Assembly: GCA_025506515.1 (NCBI GenBank)
Contig: CM046454.1
Coordinates: 30,678,465 to 30,742,464 of the forward strand
Origin: Flaveria trinervia
Taxonomy: Eukaryota > Streptophyta > Magnoliopsida > Asterales > Asteraceae
DNA: 64,000 nucleotides
Direction: 5' to 3'
Shown here piece by piece: positions 12,193 to 24,200 of the stretch (position 1 is the stretch's first letter; every line of letters begins with the position of its first letter). Under the pieces are notes generated by a model. The model was not told where the DNA came from. It did no database searches and worked only from the letters and a program-made list of their open reading frames with translations. The translations under genes and the position numbers were made by a program.

Positions 12193-12201
12193 CTATATAT
12201 A
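12193..12201 (+). promoter_or_regulatory. TATA box upstream of A2 extra ORF
   Basis: CTATATATA, about 72 bp upstream of ATG 12273, followed by a CT-rich untranslated-looking leader and a CCATGG start context. It is conserved in position with the A1 copy (4112-4123). Consistent with an internal promoter; no transcript evidence available. Confidence 0.5.
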
Positions 12202-12272
12202 CCCCTAACCTTAGCTCTCCATGCTTCATCTTCTTCAAACCTAACGTTCCTCTCCAAAACTTCCCTCTCTCC

Positions 12273-15200
12273 ATGGCGTCTATGCAAATTAAACCGCGAC
12301 ACAACTGTGTTGCCTACCTCACTAAATCGCCGATCTGGACTAAGTTCGATACTGCTATCGATCTTATGGTTCAGTCCCAATACAACAAGGCATTTCTTCT
12401 GAACCCCGTCTTACATGCCGAATCCTTGAACCAATTTTGGATGAACGTTACTGTAAACACTGAGGAGAGAAAACCACCATCCCTCGGTCAGTCGTCAACA
12501 ACAAAGAAGTAGTCATTACTCCTGCAACAATCCGCAAAATTCTTCAACTGAATGATGCTACTTCTCCTGCTGGATATCCGAAGGGCACCATCGATCTATC
12601 CTTGCTTAACATGGATATCAAGGCGATCTCAGTGCCTCCACCATCATGAAGAAAACCTTTAATGACGCTGAGCGCCTGGTTTTTCACATGGTAAATGTAT
12701 GTTTGGCCCCTAAGACGTCGTCTGGGATCAAATGTCCACCAAATGGCAGCAGGTAATGTATTCTATCCTTGAGCAACAACCACTAAACTTTTCAGAGTTA
12801 ATATTTTCAGAGCTCAAAGATATGGCTCAAAAACAAACTGCCAACCGTTGGATACTTATCCACGGTTCATAGTGGCCATTATTACAGACCAGCTTAATGC
12901 TGAGGGACTTGTTGGCTTGGGAGTCCCTGCTACGGCTGTTCTGCCGGAAGTATACTCCCGGCACAACTCTGACCGGACACTAAAAATGGCTGCCAAGCTG
13001 CGAAACCCACGCAGCTGGAACCCACAGCCACCACCTCCAAATCCACAGTCCCCACACAACCCACCAAAAAGAAACCCAAAACGGCTACTCAGGGAATTGA
13101 ATCCCCTGAGGATGCCCCTGCAACACAAACGTAGGATATATCCACTAGTACAAACCCCCTAGTGGATACAATGACTCCTCCAGCCACAGCCGCTCAGGCC
13201 TCCTCTCAACAGGAGCCTGCAGCAACCACCAAAGGGGTACCTATTATGGGATCTTCCTCACTTGAGGAGATTGCCATTGAAGAGCACCAACCTCCCCAGG
13301 TGCACACTGCTTCTATCCCTCACCCCAAACAACCGCCCCTCACAACCCAACTTTAATAGTTGCACAAGTGCTGACTCAATTGCACTCCTCACCCCCTCCC
13401 AGAAACCTCTTACTACTGGGAATACCTCTACAATTGAGGGGGAGGAACACAGTGCGCTTGAGAACCCACAGCACAGGGGTTTCCCAATTCTATCTCCTGG
13501 TGTTAGACAAGGAGCTTAGAATATCTAGTGAGGCTGCCACCTCCTCTGACTCAGCACATGACCAGAGTGAGGCTGGTAACATGCTAAGACCTCACTAGAG
13601 GCAACAGCTGATGATGGACATTGTCCTGAGGCTGGAAGTCCCCAGTACCAAGCACAAGGGGCACATGCACCAACTGGTCTACACCCAGTGCATGTAAATC
13701 CTGCTCTAAGCAGGAGGTCAGCTGATTCAGCTTCGGCTGATGATGACCGGCTTCTTCTATGATGTTCTTGCCCGAACACACTCCTTGAAGAGAAAGTCAG
13801 TAGGCTGCAAAACCTACTTGACCAACTCTCACAAGGAGAAAGACCATCTGCCTCCATCCACCCACAGATGGCACCTTCCCTTGAAGGTTTCCCAAACACC
13901 GAGCCACTCCAAAATCAACCACCTGCCTCTGCTTCAGGCCCTACTTCTCAGGAACAGAACCCTCCAGAGCAAATAGGTGTTGTACTCCAAAATTCCCTCC
14001 CTCTCATCACACCATAATCACTGATATAGTGATCAAAGCCATTGATGAGAGGCTTTCCTCAACATTACAGCCCTTGGTTGATGCTGCTGTCCAAAAGACT
14101 CTTTCTGCGGTACAAACCCCTTCCTCCAATGCAACCAAAAAGGGGGAGAGTACTGCAGTGAAAGAACAGAAGAGGAAAAAGAAAAGCAACCTCTGCTCAC
14201 TTACAAGCGAAAGAGAAGTGCTGATGATCACACTGCTGAAGACAAATCCTTGGAGGAGCTGGTCAAAGAAGCTGACACCACACACAGCCGCCATCCATGG
14301 ATAAAATAATTGAACAATCTTCAGGCAGGGGTTTGACACAGCCACACTGGATAGTGAGATCAGAAGGTTAGAAGTACAAGAAATACAAACCCGATGGGCA
14401 GGGTATGATGCTCTTGAGAAAGAGAGGTTGGAAATAATGATCCGCTTTATTGCAAAATACTTGGGAAGATCATTAATGGAGATCCGCGCATGGACCAGGT
14501 ACAGCATTCTGGCTATAGCCACCAGAATCTGTCTGTCTGAGCAATTCAACAAAGGGATTATTGTGGAAGCCCTTGATGAGGCTGGGGCTGGTAAAAGGTT
14601 AGAGATGGCTAAACTCACAAAGGCGAAACTAACTACAAGGATGCTAGATCAACCTTCCCTTCCACCCACTCAAACAGATCTTATCCCTCAAATCTCCCAA
14701 CCAACCTCTAAGCCAAAATCCAAACATCCACATTCTTCAAAACCAATTCCTTCACAACCCAACCATCATCCAGTGATGTACCCAGAAGGAGGAGAAGGGT
14801 GCTGAGGATGGAAGAAGAAGAAGAAGAAGAGGATGAAGATGACAGTCTGCCACTCTCTGCTGTTCTGAAGCTACCAAAAGCCCGAAGTCAAACATGATCA
14901 CACCTGACTCTCAAAGGGAAATGGTTAGAGTCAAGATAGAAGAAGAAGAACAGCAGAAACAGCACGATGAGCAACTGTTGAAGATGGTTGACAAGGAATT
15001 TCTCAGTCATCATCTATTCAAGCCATGAAAGGGCATGCTCAAAGGCTGTACACTCTTAGGCACACCTTCAGTATCAGAAGGAGAGAGTGAGAGTATGGCC
15101 AGACCCCAGGGTGAGTTCTAGGATCCATAAAAGAACTATCCCACACAGATACAACGGCCAGGTACGAAAAACAATAGAGTCTACCATCATGTTGGCCGTT

Positions 15201-15557
15201 GTAGTCTCACCTTGGGAAATCATTAATGAATTCAAGAAAGCTCACCAAGCAAAGAAGACACCTCAAGCCTTACTAGAAAACAAGATGATTAAGAAGGGGT
15301 TGTTATATAAAAAGCTTGAAGACATCCAGAAGAATGAGCTCTAGTTACTCCTTGAAGGCAACCATCCTGATGAATTTGTATATAGGGAGGTAACTACGGT
15401 GGAGCTGAAAAATGGCAGGACCATGAAGTACTTATCAGAGTACTATGGTCCAGAGTTCTTCTTCGAAGGAGGAGCAGAAGAACTCTCTCAGGAGGAACAA
15501 GTTGTTCTCCTTGAGGCCTATGTTCGTGAGTCATACAGACTCATTATGGGGAAGTAA
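12273..15557 (+). pseudogene. Extra 3' ORF of element A2, broken
   Basis: Same family as 707-4041 (inverted). The start ATG 12273 sits in a good plant context (CCATGG). Residues 7-11 are KPRHN, FW lies at about residue 56, and the TYPRF motif at 12854-12895. Downstream are Pro/Thr/Gln-rich linkers, a Lys/Glu-rich stretch near 14150-14200, a conserved C-terminal region (14428-15557) and a stop at 15555-15557. Breaks are more numerous than in A1: shifts at about 12512, 12640, 12840, 13160, 13590, 13780, 14290, 14800, 15070, and an in-frame TAG near 15343. Function unknown. Protein-level comparison with A1 shows substitutions as well as indels, so the two are separate old copies, not one sequence read twice. 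Confidence 0.7.
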
Positions 15558-15762
15558 ATCTCATGAATGGGATAACAACTCTGTGTCCAGTTCCCCAAAA
15601 CAGAGTTCTCATTCATACTCTGCCAAACAAATATTTGAGATTTCTTCCCAGGCCGGAGCTTACATGGGTCATCTTCTCTACTGATCAGGAAGGAAAAAGA
15701 CCAACATTTTGCCATCAATAAGTGGGAGAATAAATAAGTTAGAGGTTTTGGCTGCATTGGTT

Positions 15763-15772
15763 CAGGGGAGTT
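15763..15772 (+). other. Polypurine tract of A2
   Basis: CAGGGGAGTT directly before the LTR start TGTTGGACC. It marks the plus-strand primer site and sets the 5' edge of the 3' LTR. Confidence 0.8.
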
Positions 15773-16585
15773 TGTTGGACCAAAAGAACCAATGAGCCAA
15801 GATCAGAAAACCTCTAAGTCCCACATGGTATCACAACAACTGCTGAAAGCCTCATCAGTAGTTTGACAAGTGCTGAAGACCTCAACAGCTGAAGAACCAA
15901 AGTGCTGAAGTACAACAGCTGAAGAGTTTACAAGTGCTGAAGATCAACAACTGATGTACAAGGTCTGAAGACAAAGACTGAAGACATCAGCTGATGGTAT
16001 CTACTGAAGTCATCAGCTGATGAAACACCTGAAGGTCAAAGTCTGAAGATCAAGTACTGAAGCCTCAGTAGTTTGTCACAACTGCTGAAGAGTACTTCTT
16101 CAGTAGTTGTGATATCAGTAGTTTTATATTTTTATGTTTCAGTAGTTTTGTAAAACGACTGAAGAGCTTGTTCTTCAGTCGTTGTAGTTTAAGTAGTTTT
16201 ATATTTTGTACTTAACATACTGATATGTTCTCAGTAGTTGTGAACATTTCAGTAGTTTGTTAAGAATTAGTTTTTTTGTATTGGATCTGCCAGTTGTCAC
16301 TTTCCGTGATAACAGCAGTGATTGTTGCACTCTACATAAGGAGTGACAACCTATTGTAATCTGTGAGATGATGAGTGAATGAAGGGAATGAATGATTGAT
16401 TTGATTAGAAATATTCTACATCTATAAACATTCCTAGAAATCAGAAATATATATTCTCTCCCTATAACCGTATGCGATCTTAATGCTTACAAGTATCAAT
16501 TGCTTGCTACAATTTGTCTAATTCTAGTTTGTATTCCGCTGCTTTGTATTCTGATACATCAAACTTGTGATCACTGATCCTGTCA
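15773..16585 (+). repeat. A2 3' LTR (813 bp, complete)
   Basis: TGTTGGACC ... GATCCTGTCA, with TG...CA ends. The first ~560 bp are the inverted counterpart of 16586-17257 and the last ~200 bp repeat 4961-5164. It is rich in CTGAAG/CTTCAG and AACTACTGA words. Immediately beyond it is the inverted, truncated A1 LTR, giving a long palindrome-like junction at 16585/16586. Confidence 0.85.
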
Positions 16586-17257
16586 GAGTGCAACAATTAC
16601 TGCTGTTATCATGGAAAGTGACAACTGGCAGATCTAATAAAAAAATAACTAACTCTTAACAAACTACTGAAATGTTCACAACTACTGAGAACATATCAGA
16701 GTGTTAAGTACAAATATAAAACTACTGAAACTACAACGACTGAAGAACAAGCTCTTCAGTCGTTTTACAAAACTACTGAAACATAAAACTACTGAAAATA
16801 TAAAACTACTGAAACTAGAAATAAAAACTACTGATATCATAACTACTGAAGAAGTACTCTTCAGCAGTTGTGACAAACTACTGAGGCTTCAGTACTTGAT
16901 CTTCAGACTTTGACCTTCAGATGTTTCATCAGCTGATGACTTCAGTAGATATCATCAGCTGATGTCTTCAGTCTTTGTCTTCAGACTTTGTACATCATTT
17001 GTTGATCTTCAGCACTTGTAAACTCTTCAGCTGTTGTACTTTAGTACTTGGTCTTTCAGCTTCAGCATTTGTGTTCTTCAGCTGTTGTACTTCAGCACTT
17101 TAGTTCTTCAGCTGTTGAAGTCTTCAGCACTTGATCTTCAGCTGTTGAGGTCTTCAGCACTTGTCAAACTGCTGATGAGGCTTTCAGTAGTTGTTGTGAT
17201 ACCATGTGGGACTTAGAGGTTTTCTGATCTTGGCTCATTGGTTCTTTTGGTCCAACA
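16586..17257 (-). repeat. A1 5' LTR, truncated at its 3' end
   Basis: The minus strand begins TGTTGGACC at 17257 and runs left to about LTR position 670, missing the last ~250 bp, PBS and gag. It matches 1-495 in direct orientation. Its outer end abuts element B coding sequence at 17258, which marks where family A inserted into B. Confidence 0.8.
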
Positions 17258-20006
17258 TTCTGTCTTCTTTCACATGAACTAGTAGCTCAACATCTTCTAT
17301 CTCTTTCTTCTCCTTTAACCTTTCCATGTCAACCAGTTCATTTAGTTCCTCCAAGGGGAGAGAGATGACATTATCAATGTCATAGTTCCTGGTCTGCAAG
17401 TAGTTTATCCTGACTGCCCTTAACTTATCATTTTGAGTATCCGGTTTGGGGGTAGCCCTGATAGCAGGCTCCATGAGTCTTGTAAACTCAGAAGAGGAAC
17501 TTTCTCCCCTTAGCTTCCTTTTCCTCTCTCTCTCCTCCTCCTCAATCTCCTCAGATGTCATCTTTATTTTCCCTTTGTCACTCACAGACCTTTGTGACTC
17601 AGGGTGGAGAGAGCTTTGGTCTTCATTGCTTGTTGTAGCTTTTGAGCTCTGGCCAGAGAGAGGTTAAGAAGCACCTTCACCAGCATGTGTCTCAAAAAGG
17701 GTATGGATCTCTGCAGCAGTTGATGTTGATGGGATAAGGCTCTTAGGTTCTACCACTAGGCCTTCAGTCAAGGATTCCCCTATGAAACTGATCTTAGGGT
17801 GTGCCTCAACATCTAGTTGACCGATAGCATTGCCTGATTGCCTTAGTCTTCTTCTAAAGCTGAACTCTACAATGATCCTGTCCTGGATTTCTTGAGCCAT
17901 CCTGTCAGCTTGTCTTGATTAGTTTGGACTGACAAGTGACATGTTGACTAAATCCAAACTTTCATAGAAGTTCAAGGTGTGAAAATTGAAGATCTCTTAT
18001 TGCCCTTGAACTCTAAGAATGATAAGGGTTCTTCTATTGCTGTCATACCTCCACCCAATGATGTGATTTGAAGATGGTGGAGATGACATAGCCCTTGGTA
18101 TCCCTTCCTCAAACATACTCTGTATTAAGGAGTCTATAGAGTCCATATCAATATGAACTTGAGGTAGTTGATTAGTATGCATAATTCCAAGTGAGGATGG
18201 TGAGTCCTCAATATCCATACTCTTTGAAGAACTCCCAGGTTTTGTGATTGTAATGACTTTCTCCCCCTTTTGGTAGCATCACCCACTTGCATAGGTGAGC
18301 CAGGAGTTAGGTCAATCACATCCACAGGTTCTTGTGTTCCTGGTTGAGCTCTTCTTAAAGGTCTCCCAGCTAGTTTGTCCTTAAGATAATAAATCTCAAG
18401 TTGCTAATCATTGACCCTATTTTGCAAGGTAGTCACTTGAGATTCAAAGGTGACTAACCTTGGAGACTAAATAGGTGCTTGTTTTTGACAGTTTTTGCAC
18501 CTTTAGTCTTATATTCCCCTCATCTTCATCAAAAGAATCATTGGGGGATGAGATGATTTGAGTAGAGTCCTCTCTCTCATCACCAGCTTTAGGTTCTTGG
18601 CTGTTGGATTTCCTCTGCTCACTGCCAGCCTCAGTTGAGGAGTCAGTGGGCTGAGTTGCCATGGTTGAGGTCTTAATGATGTAATCACTTGCAAAAGTGA
18701 GAGCCTCTTCCATATGGACATCTTGAACAGGTTGAGAAGTGTCAACATCTGTAGTAGGTGACTGATGTGGGATAGAAATAGAAAACTCATGAGCATTCAT
18801 CTCTCTTTGAGTAGGGGAAAAGAAGAGAGAGCCATAATACTCACTGAAACCTAGAACTTCATTATTATAGAAGTCAAGGTTGGGGATTGGTTGGTTTAGA
18901 TCTAAAGGCTGGGGATGGTAACTATCCCCTGAAGGTTGATCACTTGAGTGTCAAGACTCAAAGTGATGGCTTAAGGCATTTGGGCTTATGAGCTCATCAG
19001 GCTAAGCATGAGGAACCTCGGCACTGATCATTAAAGTAACGAGAGTGGTATGCCCCTTAGGATAAGTAGGAGCTCTAGTGTCCACTTGTTCTTGTGTTGG
19101 TGAGTGTATAGGGGCCTCCATAGATTGAATAGTCTGAGTAGGGGTTTGTTTGGATTTTCTTTGGTAGGTGTGGGTGATGTGTGGCTGTTGAGGTGGTTGG
19201 GAGGTAGAAGGTGTGGGTTCAACACTAGCTGGTGTTGCTAGGTGGTCACCTTGAGTAATGAGCTCTAACATTTTTGGGACAAGGGCTGTTTGTACCCCAG
19301 AGAAGCCGATAGTGGGCTTTCTCGGTAGTTTAAAGATGTCGGGCTTCATCTGTCCCACTTAAGAATATACTTGTTCCCCTTAACTGTGAGCCCAGTTCAC
19401 AGTTAAGAATGTATTGAACATACCAAGGGAACATGTAATACTGTAAGGAGTCCAACTTTGCGGGGAGATTAGTATAAACAATTGAGAATACCTGAACTTT
19501 ACCCCTGAACCATCCATGGACACTGAACGAGAGCTCCTTAGGAATCTGGTCTCATCCACTATGCTTTTTTGATAAGTTGTGGATAACCACATGGAGCAAG
19601 AATTTCTATTGGGATGAGACCTTCCTTTTACTGAAGGTCTTTACAGAGTAATCTCCCTCATATCCTATCTGCATGAAGGACTAGTTTACAACTTCCTTAG
19701 GAAAGAACACCTCACCTTCTTCATCATCCAGCTAAATATGCATGTTGATGATGGTTGGAGTGATGAAGATTGTTCTCCCCTGCATTGTGGCAGATAGTGC
19801 CTTCTCCCCATCCATTACATCTTGGCAGGTCATCCAGAATTCTAGCAGTTGATCGTCATAAAGAGGAGGATGAATGACTAGGGAGGTGAAATAGTTCGAC
19901 AAAGCTAAGAAACAGCAAACCTATGTGAAATGAGGATCTTTCTCAGAGCTTAACAGAGCAACCTGGTTATGTTACCTGTGTAACTACATGGTAAAGTTTG
20001 GGTCAT
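17258..20006 (-). pseudogene. Extra 3' ORF of element B, truncated and broken
   Basis: Same family as the other four extra ORFs, though divergent. The start is probably ATG 20006, after which the frame shifts to one carrying HN and FW motifs (about 19840-19970). The motif M-F-P-W-Y-V-Q is at 19402-19434, then a G-F-S-G motif near 19310 leads a Pro/Thr/Gln-rich linker. Further pieces run 18800-18444 and 17900-17664 (acidic/Ser-rich), then 17585-17258. The last piece contains LQTRNY with downstream Leu-Glu heptads and matches LQARNY in element H. It is cut at 17257 by the A1 LTR, so the true C-terminus lies outside the window. No membrane segments seen. Function unknown. Confidence 0.6.
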
Positions 20007-20141
20007 TTCTGTGTTGAGGGTTGGCAATTTGGAGAGAGCTTAAGGATGAAGAATGATGAAAGAAAGTGATTTCAGAGAGAAATTGGGGTTTGAGGTCTGG
20101 AGGAAGAAGGAGATGATAGAAAGAGGGGGAAACCGTTGGGT

Positions 20142-20150
20142 TTATATATG
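20142..20150 (-). promoter_or_regulatory. TATA box upstream of B extra ORF
   Basis: The minus strand reads CATATATAAA about 140 bp before ATG 20006, followed by a long CT-rich leader. It is the third case in the window of a TATA box just upstream of the extra ORF. Confidence 0.45.
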
Positions 20151-20219
20151 TAGAAAGATTTAAGATAAAATTAATGAAAGAGGATAAACTTTGATATCCG
20201 AATGTCGATCCCACCTTTG

Positions 20220-20720
20220 AAAAAGTAGTTTACTTTTGCTTAAAAAGTAGTTTTCTTGGAAGTCAAAAAGCTTTCGAAGGTAATTATCTTCGGAAGTTTT
20301 AATGAAAAAGCTTTTGAAGCTAAGATGACTTTGGAAGATTTTCCTAAGAGTTGTGATTTGCTTCAGAAGAAAATATTAAGATTTGAATGCTTTGTTCAAA
20401 GGAACAGAGCTTCTGAGAGTTAATTTTGCTTCGAAAGAAAAAGGTCCTTGAAAACACATAAATGTCTGAGGCAAGTATTAAGCTTCAGAAGATATTTCGG
20501 AAATTTCTTCCATAGGTAAATTTCTTAAATAGTTTTTTGTTTTGAAGGCATTATTTTCTTCCGAAGGTAAAAGCATATCTTCCGGTGGATAATAATTTTT
20601 AGAAATCTAAGAAAAGTTTTCAAAAAGATTTTCATCCAAAGAAAACAAGAGCTTATGAAAGTGATAAACTAGACAACTTAGGACACACATATTTTAAGAA
20701 ATAATAAGAATTAGTTTTAA
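20220..20720 (-). repeat. B spacer with CTTCGGAAG-type words
   Basis: Non-coding. Frequent near-palindromes of the CTTCSGAAG type (TTCGGAAG, CTTCAGAAG, CTTCCGAAGG), also seen in the 46017-46810 LTR and in B gag at 24330-24550. It corresponds in position to the A-family spacers but uses another word. Confidence 0.65.
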
Positions 20721-20727
20721 GAAAAAC

Positions 20728-22400
20728 CTACTCAAAGTTGATCATCCCAATAGCTGATATAAGATATTTAAATCTCTGCTCATAAAAAGCTTTTGTAAAC
20801 AGATCAGCATATTGTTCATTTGTGTGGACTTTGACTAATTTAGTTAATCCCTTTTCATAATTATCTCTTATTAAATGATAGTTGATGTTGATGTGTTTGG
20901 TCCTTGAGTGCTGCACATGATTCTCTGTGATTGAGATAGCATTGTTGTTGTCTATATGAATGGGAGTCTCCTTGAAGTTTAACCTATAGTCAAGCTTCTG
21001 ATTATGAATCCAAAGCACTTGAGCACAACAGCTTGCAGCAACAATGTATTCAGCTTCAACAGTTGATGTAGAGACACTGGATTGGTTCTTGCATTTCCAT
21101 GAGACAACTCTTCCATCGAGAAACTAACATCCCCCAGATGTAGACTTTGCATTCATGTTGCAACCACCATAATCATTATGGGTATATGTATATAGATTAA
21201 AGTTAGAATTCTTAGGATACCATAGACCAAGTGTTGAAGCACCTTTAAGGTATCTTAAAATCCTTTTAACAGTGATACAGTGAGACATCTTAGGGTTGGC
21301 TTGATATCTTGCACAGATGCAAGTGGCAAACATAATATCAGGCCTGCTAGCTGTAAGATACATAAGAGACCCAATCATAGCTTTGTGGCAAACATAATAA
21401 GTTTTCATCCACACACTCCCCCTCAAGATCAGGTCCAAGAGAGTGGTTTCTAGTTATGGGTGTCTTAGCAATCTTACAATCAGTTATGTTAAATCTTTTA
21501 AGTATGTCCGGAACATAGTTTGACTGACTAATGAAGATGCCATCTTCAACTTGATTCGCTTGAATTCCTAGAAAGAAATTGAGTTCCTTCATGGCACTTA
21601 TTTCAAATCTGTCCTTCATCAGCTTCTCAAAGTCTTTGTATAGCCTTGATTTAGTTGAACCAAAGATGATATCATCTACATATACTTGAACTAGCAGTAT
21701 GTCATTTCCCTATCTTTTGATGAAGAGAGTTCCATCTATAGTACCCCTCCTGTATCCATGTTTGTAGAGATACTGAGATAGGGTCTCATACCACTTCCTA
21801 GGTTCCTTATGCAACCCATAAAGAGCTTTGTCAAGCTTGCAGACATAATCAGGATGATCAGGATCTGCAAAACCAGGTGGCTGTTTGACATACACCTCTT
21901 CATCAATCACTCCATACAAAAAAGCACACTTGACATCAAGTTGATAGATTGAAGTTCTTGGATGCAGCAAATGCCAAGAATATCCTAATAGCTTCTAGTC
22001 TTGCTACAGGAGCATAGACATCTTCTTTTGTGTATTCTTGAACAACTAGTCTAGCTTTGTTCTTGATTATAATGCCTCTATCATTCTTCTTGTTCCTAAA
22101 CACCCATTTGGTTCTAATGGTAGTCTTCCCAGAAGGAAGAGGACAAAGGTTTCAAACTTTCTGCCTTTGGAATTGAAGCAACTCCTGTTGCATAGCTTCA
22201 ACCCAACTTCCATCCTTTAGAGCCTCATCAACTTTCTTTGGCTCTATCTTGTATAAGAAACAAGAGTGAAGACAAACATTTGCCTCATGGGTTTTTCCTT
22301 TTATTCTTACCCTTGTGACAACATCTCCACTGATGTTTGTGGTAGGGTGAGACTTGTGGATCCTAAGGTGAGGGATCATAGCAAGTTACTAAGAGAGATC
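20728..22400 (-). pseudogene. pol: B pol: reverse transcriptase and RNase H, broken
   Basis: The RNase H tail ends at 20728 (DLFTKAF); STSGGC is at about 21125-21140. RT contains YVDD at 21671-21682, the MDVK-type motif with FLYG near 21920, PPGF near 21880 and a terminal motif near 22150-22200. Breaks at about 21020-21130, 21350-21430, 21710, 21970 and 22150 put it in at least five pieces. The catalytic Asp-Asp of YVDD is kept. Upstream and continuous with the integrase region. Confidence 0.8.
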
Positions 22401-24200
22401 CAAATTAGGGAAATTTAGATCTAGCATAGATGTTTTTCCCACTACATCAACTCACTTATCAAGAGAAACTTGATCCAAAAAGTGTGTGACATCATTGATG
22501 TTGTCATCTATGGAGTGGTTATCAGCATCAAGAAAGTCTTGATCATTATCACCACTACTATCATTGTCTTCTGCATTTGAAGTATCTTTGCTTGGTTGTG
22601 GAGCCTTTGAGCTGGAATTTGAAGGCATACCTGATGTATGAGTTGAGTTTGTTATTGTGGTGCTGATGGAAACTTCATTTGTAGAAGTAGATCTAACTGG
22701 AGCTGAAGATTTATTTCTTAAAGGTCTTCTAAGCTCAAATCTTGGATCAAGATCACCTGTAGGTAAGATTTTTGTAGACCCTGAAATAGTCTCACAAGAT
22801 TTGTTAAAACAGTTGGTAACTAAATCAAGATCAAAATACCAATTAGGACTAGAACCAACTACACAGGGTGTGTGTTCATTGAAAGTCACATTGGCTGACT
22901 CCTCAACAATTCTAGTTCTGAGATTGTATACTTTATAAGCCTTAACTTGAGAAAAGTATCCAACAAAGTGTCCATCATCTGATTTCTTAGCAAATTTGGA
23001 AATTTGATCTTTGGTATTCAAGATGGTGCAAGGACAACCAAATGACCTAAGAAAACCAATAAAAGGTTTCCTCTTGCGCCAAAGTTCATAGGAGTCTTGC
23101 CATGAGTCTTAACCACTAAAACTCTATTCTGCACATAACAGGTAGTGTTGACTGCCTTGGCCCAGAAGTTGATGGGCAGCTTAGAGTCAGACAACATGGT
23201 TCTTGCAGCTTCAATAAGTGTCATGTTTCTCCTCTCAGCAACACCATTCTGCTAAGGAGTCCTAGGATCACTGTATTGTCTTATAATACCTTTTTCATCA
23301 CAAAATGCATGAAGGATTTGGTTGTTGAATTCAGTTCCCTAATCACATCTGAGTTTGACCTTGTGATCAGATAGATTCTCAATCTTTAAGATGAAATTCT
23401 TTAGAATCTCAGGAGTCTCATCCTTAGTTCTAAGGAAAAAGACCCAAGTGAATCTTGTAAAGTAATCTGTGATCACCAAAGAATATGAGGTCCTTCCTAG
23501 ACTCTTTCTTTAGGGGAGTAGGGGAGTAGGGGAGTAGTGATGGAGTCCTTTCCTTAGGTTTATGAGATACATTATGTTGCTTCCCTTTCAGGCATGCAAC
23601 ACAATGGTCATCACTTGTAAACTCTTTCTTTGGCATTCCATTACCAAATCATTCTTAATTAGTTTAATCATGTTCTTAAAGTTTAAATGGCACATTCTTT
23701 TATGCCATATGAAAGACTCATCACTATTGACTTTAGACAGAAAGCATGAAACTTCTCCAGAGGGAGATGTTTCTTGCAAATCCATCTTGTACATGTTCCC
23801 TTTCCTCGGGGCTCTAAGTAGAATATGCTCATGAGGAATGACCACCCCGGGCTTGAGAACAATGCACTCATGCTCAGTAAAAAGCATGTTATGACTCTGA
23901 TCACAAAATTAGGATACACTCAGAAGATTGTACCCAAGCTCCTTGACAAAGTTTGCCTTTTCAATGCTGAGCTTACCATTTGTGACCTTGCCCCTTCCAG
24001 AAATGTAACCTCATTCATCTCCTACAAAAGCAACTAGCCCTCCATCAATCCTTTTAAAGTTCTAGACTAGTAACCTATTGCATGTCATGTGTGAAGAACA
24101 ACCATTATTAATGATGCAGACATTCTTGTTTGTCTTGAGCTGTCCCTCCATAAAGAAAATGATTAGTTACATTTGGAAACCCAAGCCTTATTTGTCTTGG
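22401..24200 (-). pseudogene. pol: B pol: integrase and protease, broken; protease site altered
   Basis: From left to right: the variable integrase C-terminus (22452-23021) rich in Ser/Thr/Asn/Asp, the core with EAARTMLSDS (about 23200) and an interrupted middle, then the HHCC region (WHKRMCHLN near 23700; C-x2-C at about 23590-23620). The protease site at 24101-24109 reads Asn-Asn-Gly where Asp-Ser-Gly is expected, followed by Cys-Ser-Ser-His-Met-Thr. The change is explained by G-to-A transitions, typical of methylated plant transposons. A run of repeated GGGGAGTA near 23515-23540 interrupts the integrase. Confidence 0.75.

Larger units (their letters stand above)
4961..16585 (+). mobile_element. 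Element A2, sirevirus-like Ty1/copia retrotransposon
   Basis: Order: truncated 5' LTR (4961-5164), PBS (5167-5178), gag (from 5398), protease, integrase, RT, RNase H (to 11535), palindrome-rich spacer, extra ORF (12273-15557), PPT (15763-15772), 3' LTR (15773-16585). At 11.6 kb, with two gag zinc knuckles and a large ORF after pol, it fits the sirevirus type of plant Copia. All ORFs are interrupted. It lies head-to-head with A1 of the same family, and its 5' LTR lacks about the first 600 bp, so it did not arrive here by a simple insertion. Confidence 0.85.

Noticed and set aside
4957..17257. A1/A2 inverted dimer as a sequencing hairpin artefact (same molecule read on both strands)
   Set aside because: The arms differ by many substitutions and indels at both DNA and protein level, and the left arm continues beyond the region; two separate old copies fit better.
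23510..23540. GGGGAGTAGGGGAGTAGGGGAGTA as an extra polypurine tract
   Set aside because: It lies within integrase coding sequence on the opposite strand to the element; more likely a local expansion.
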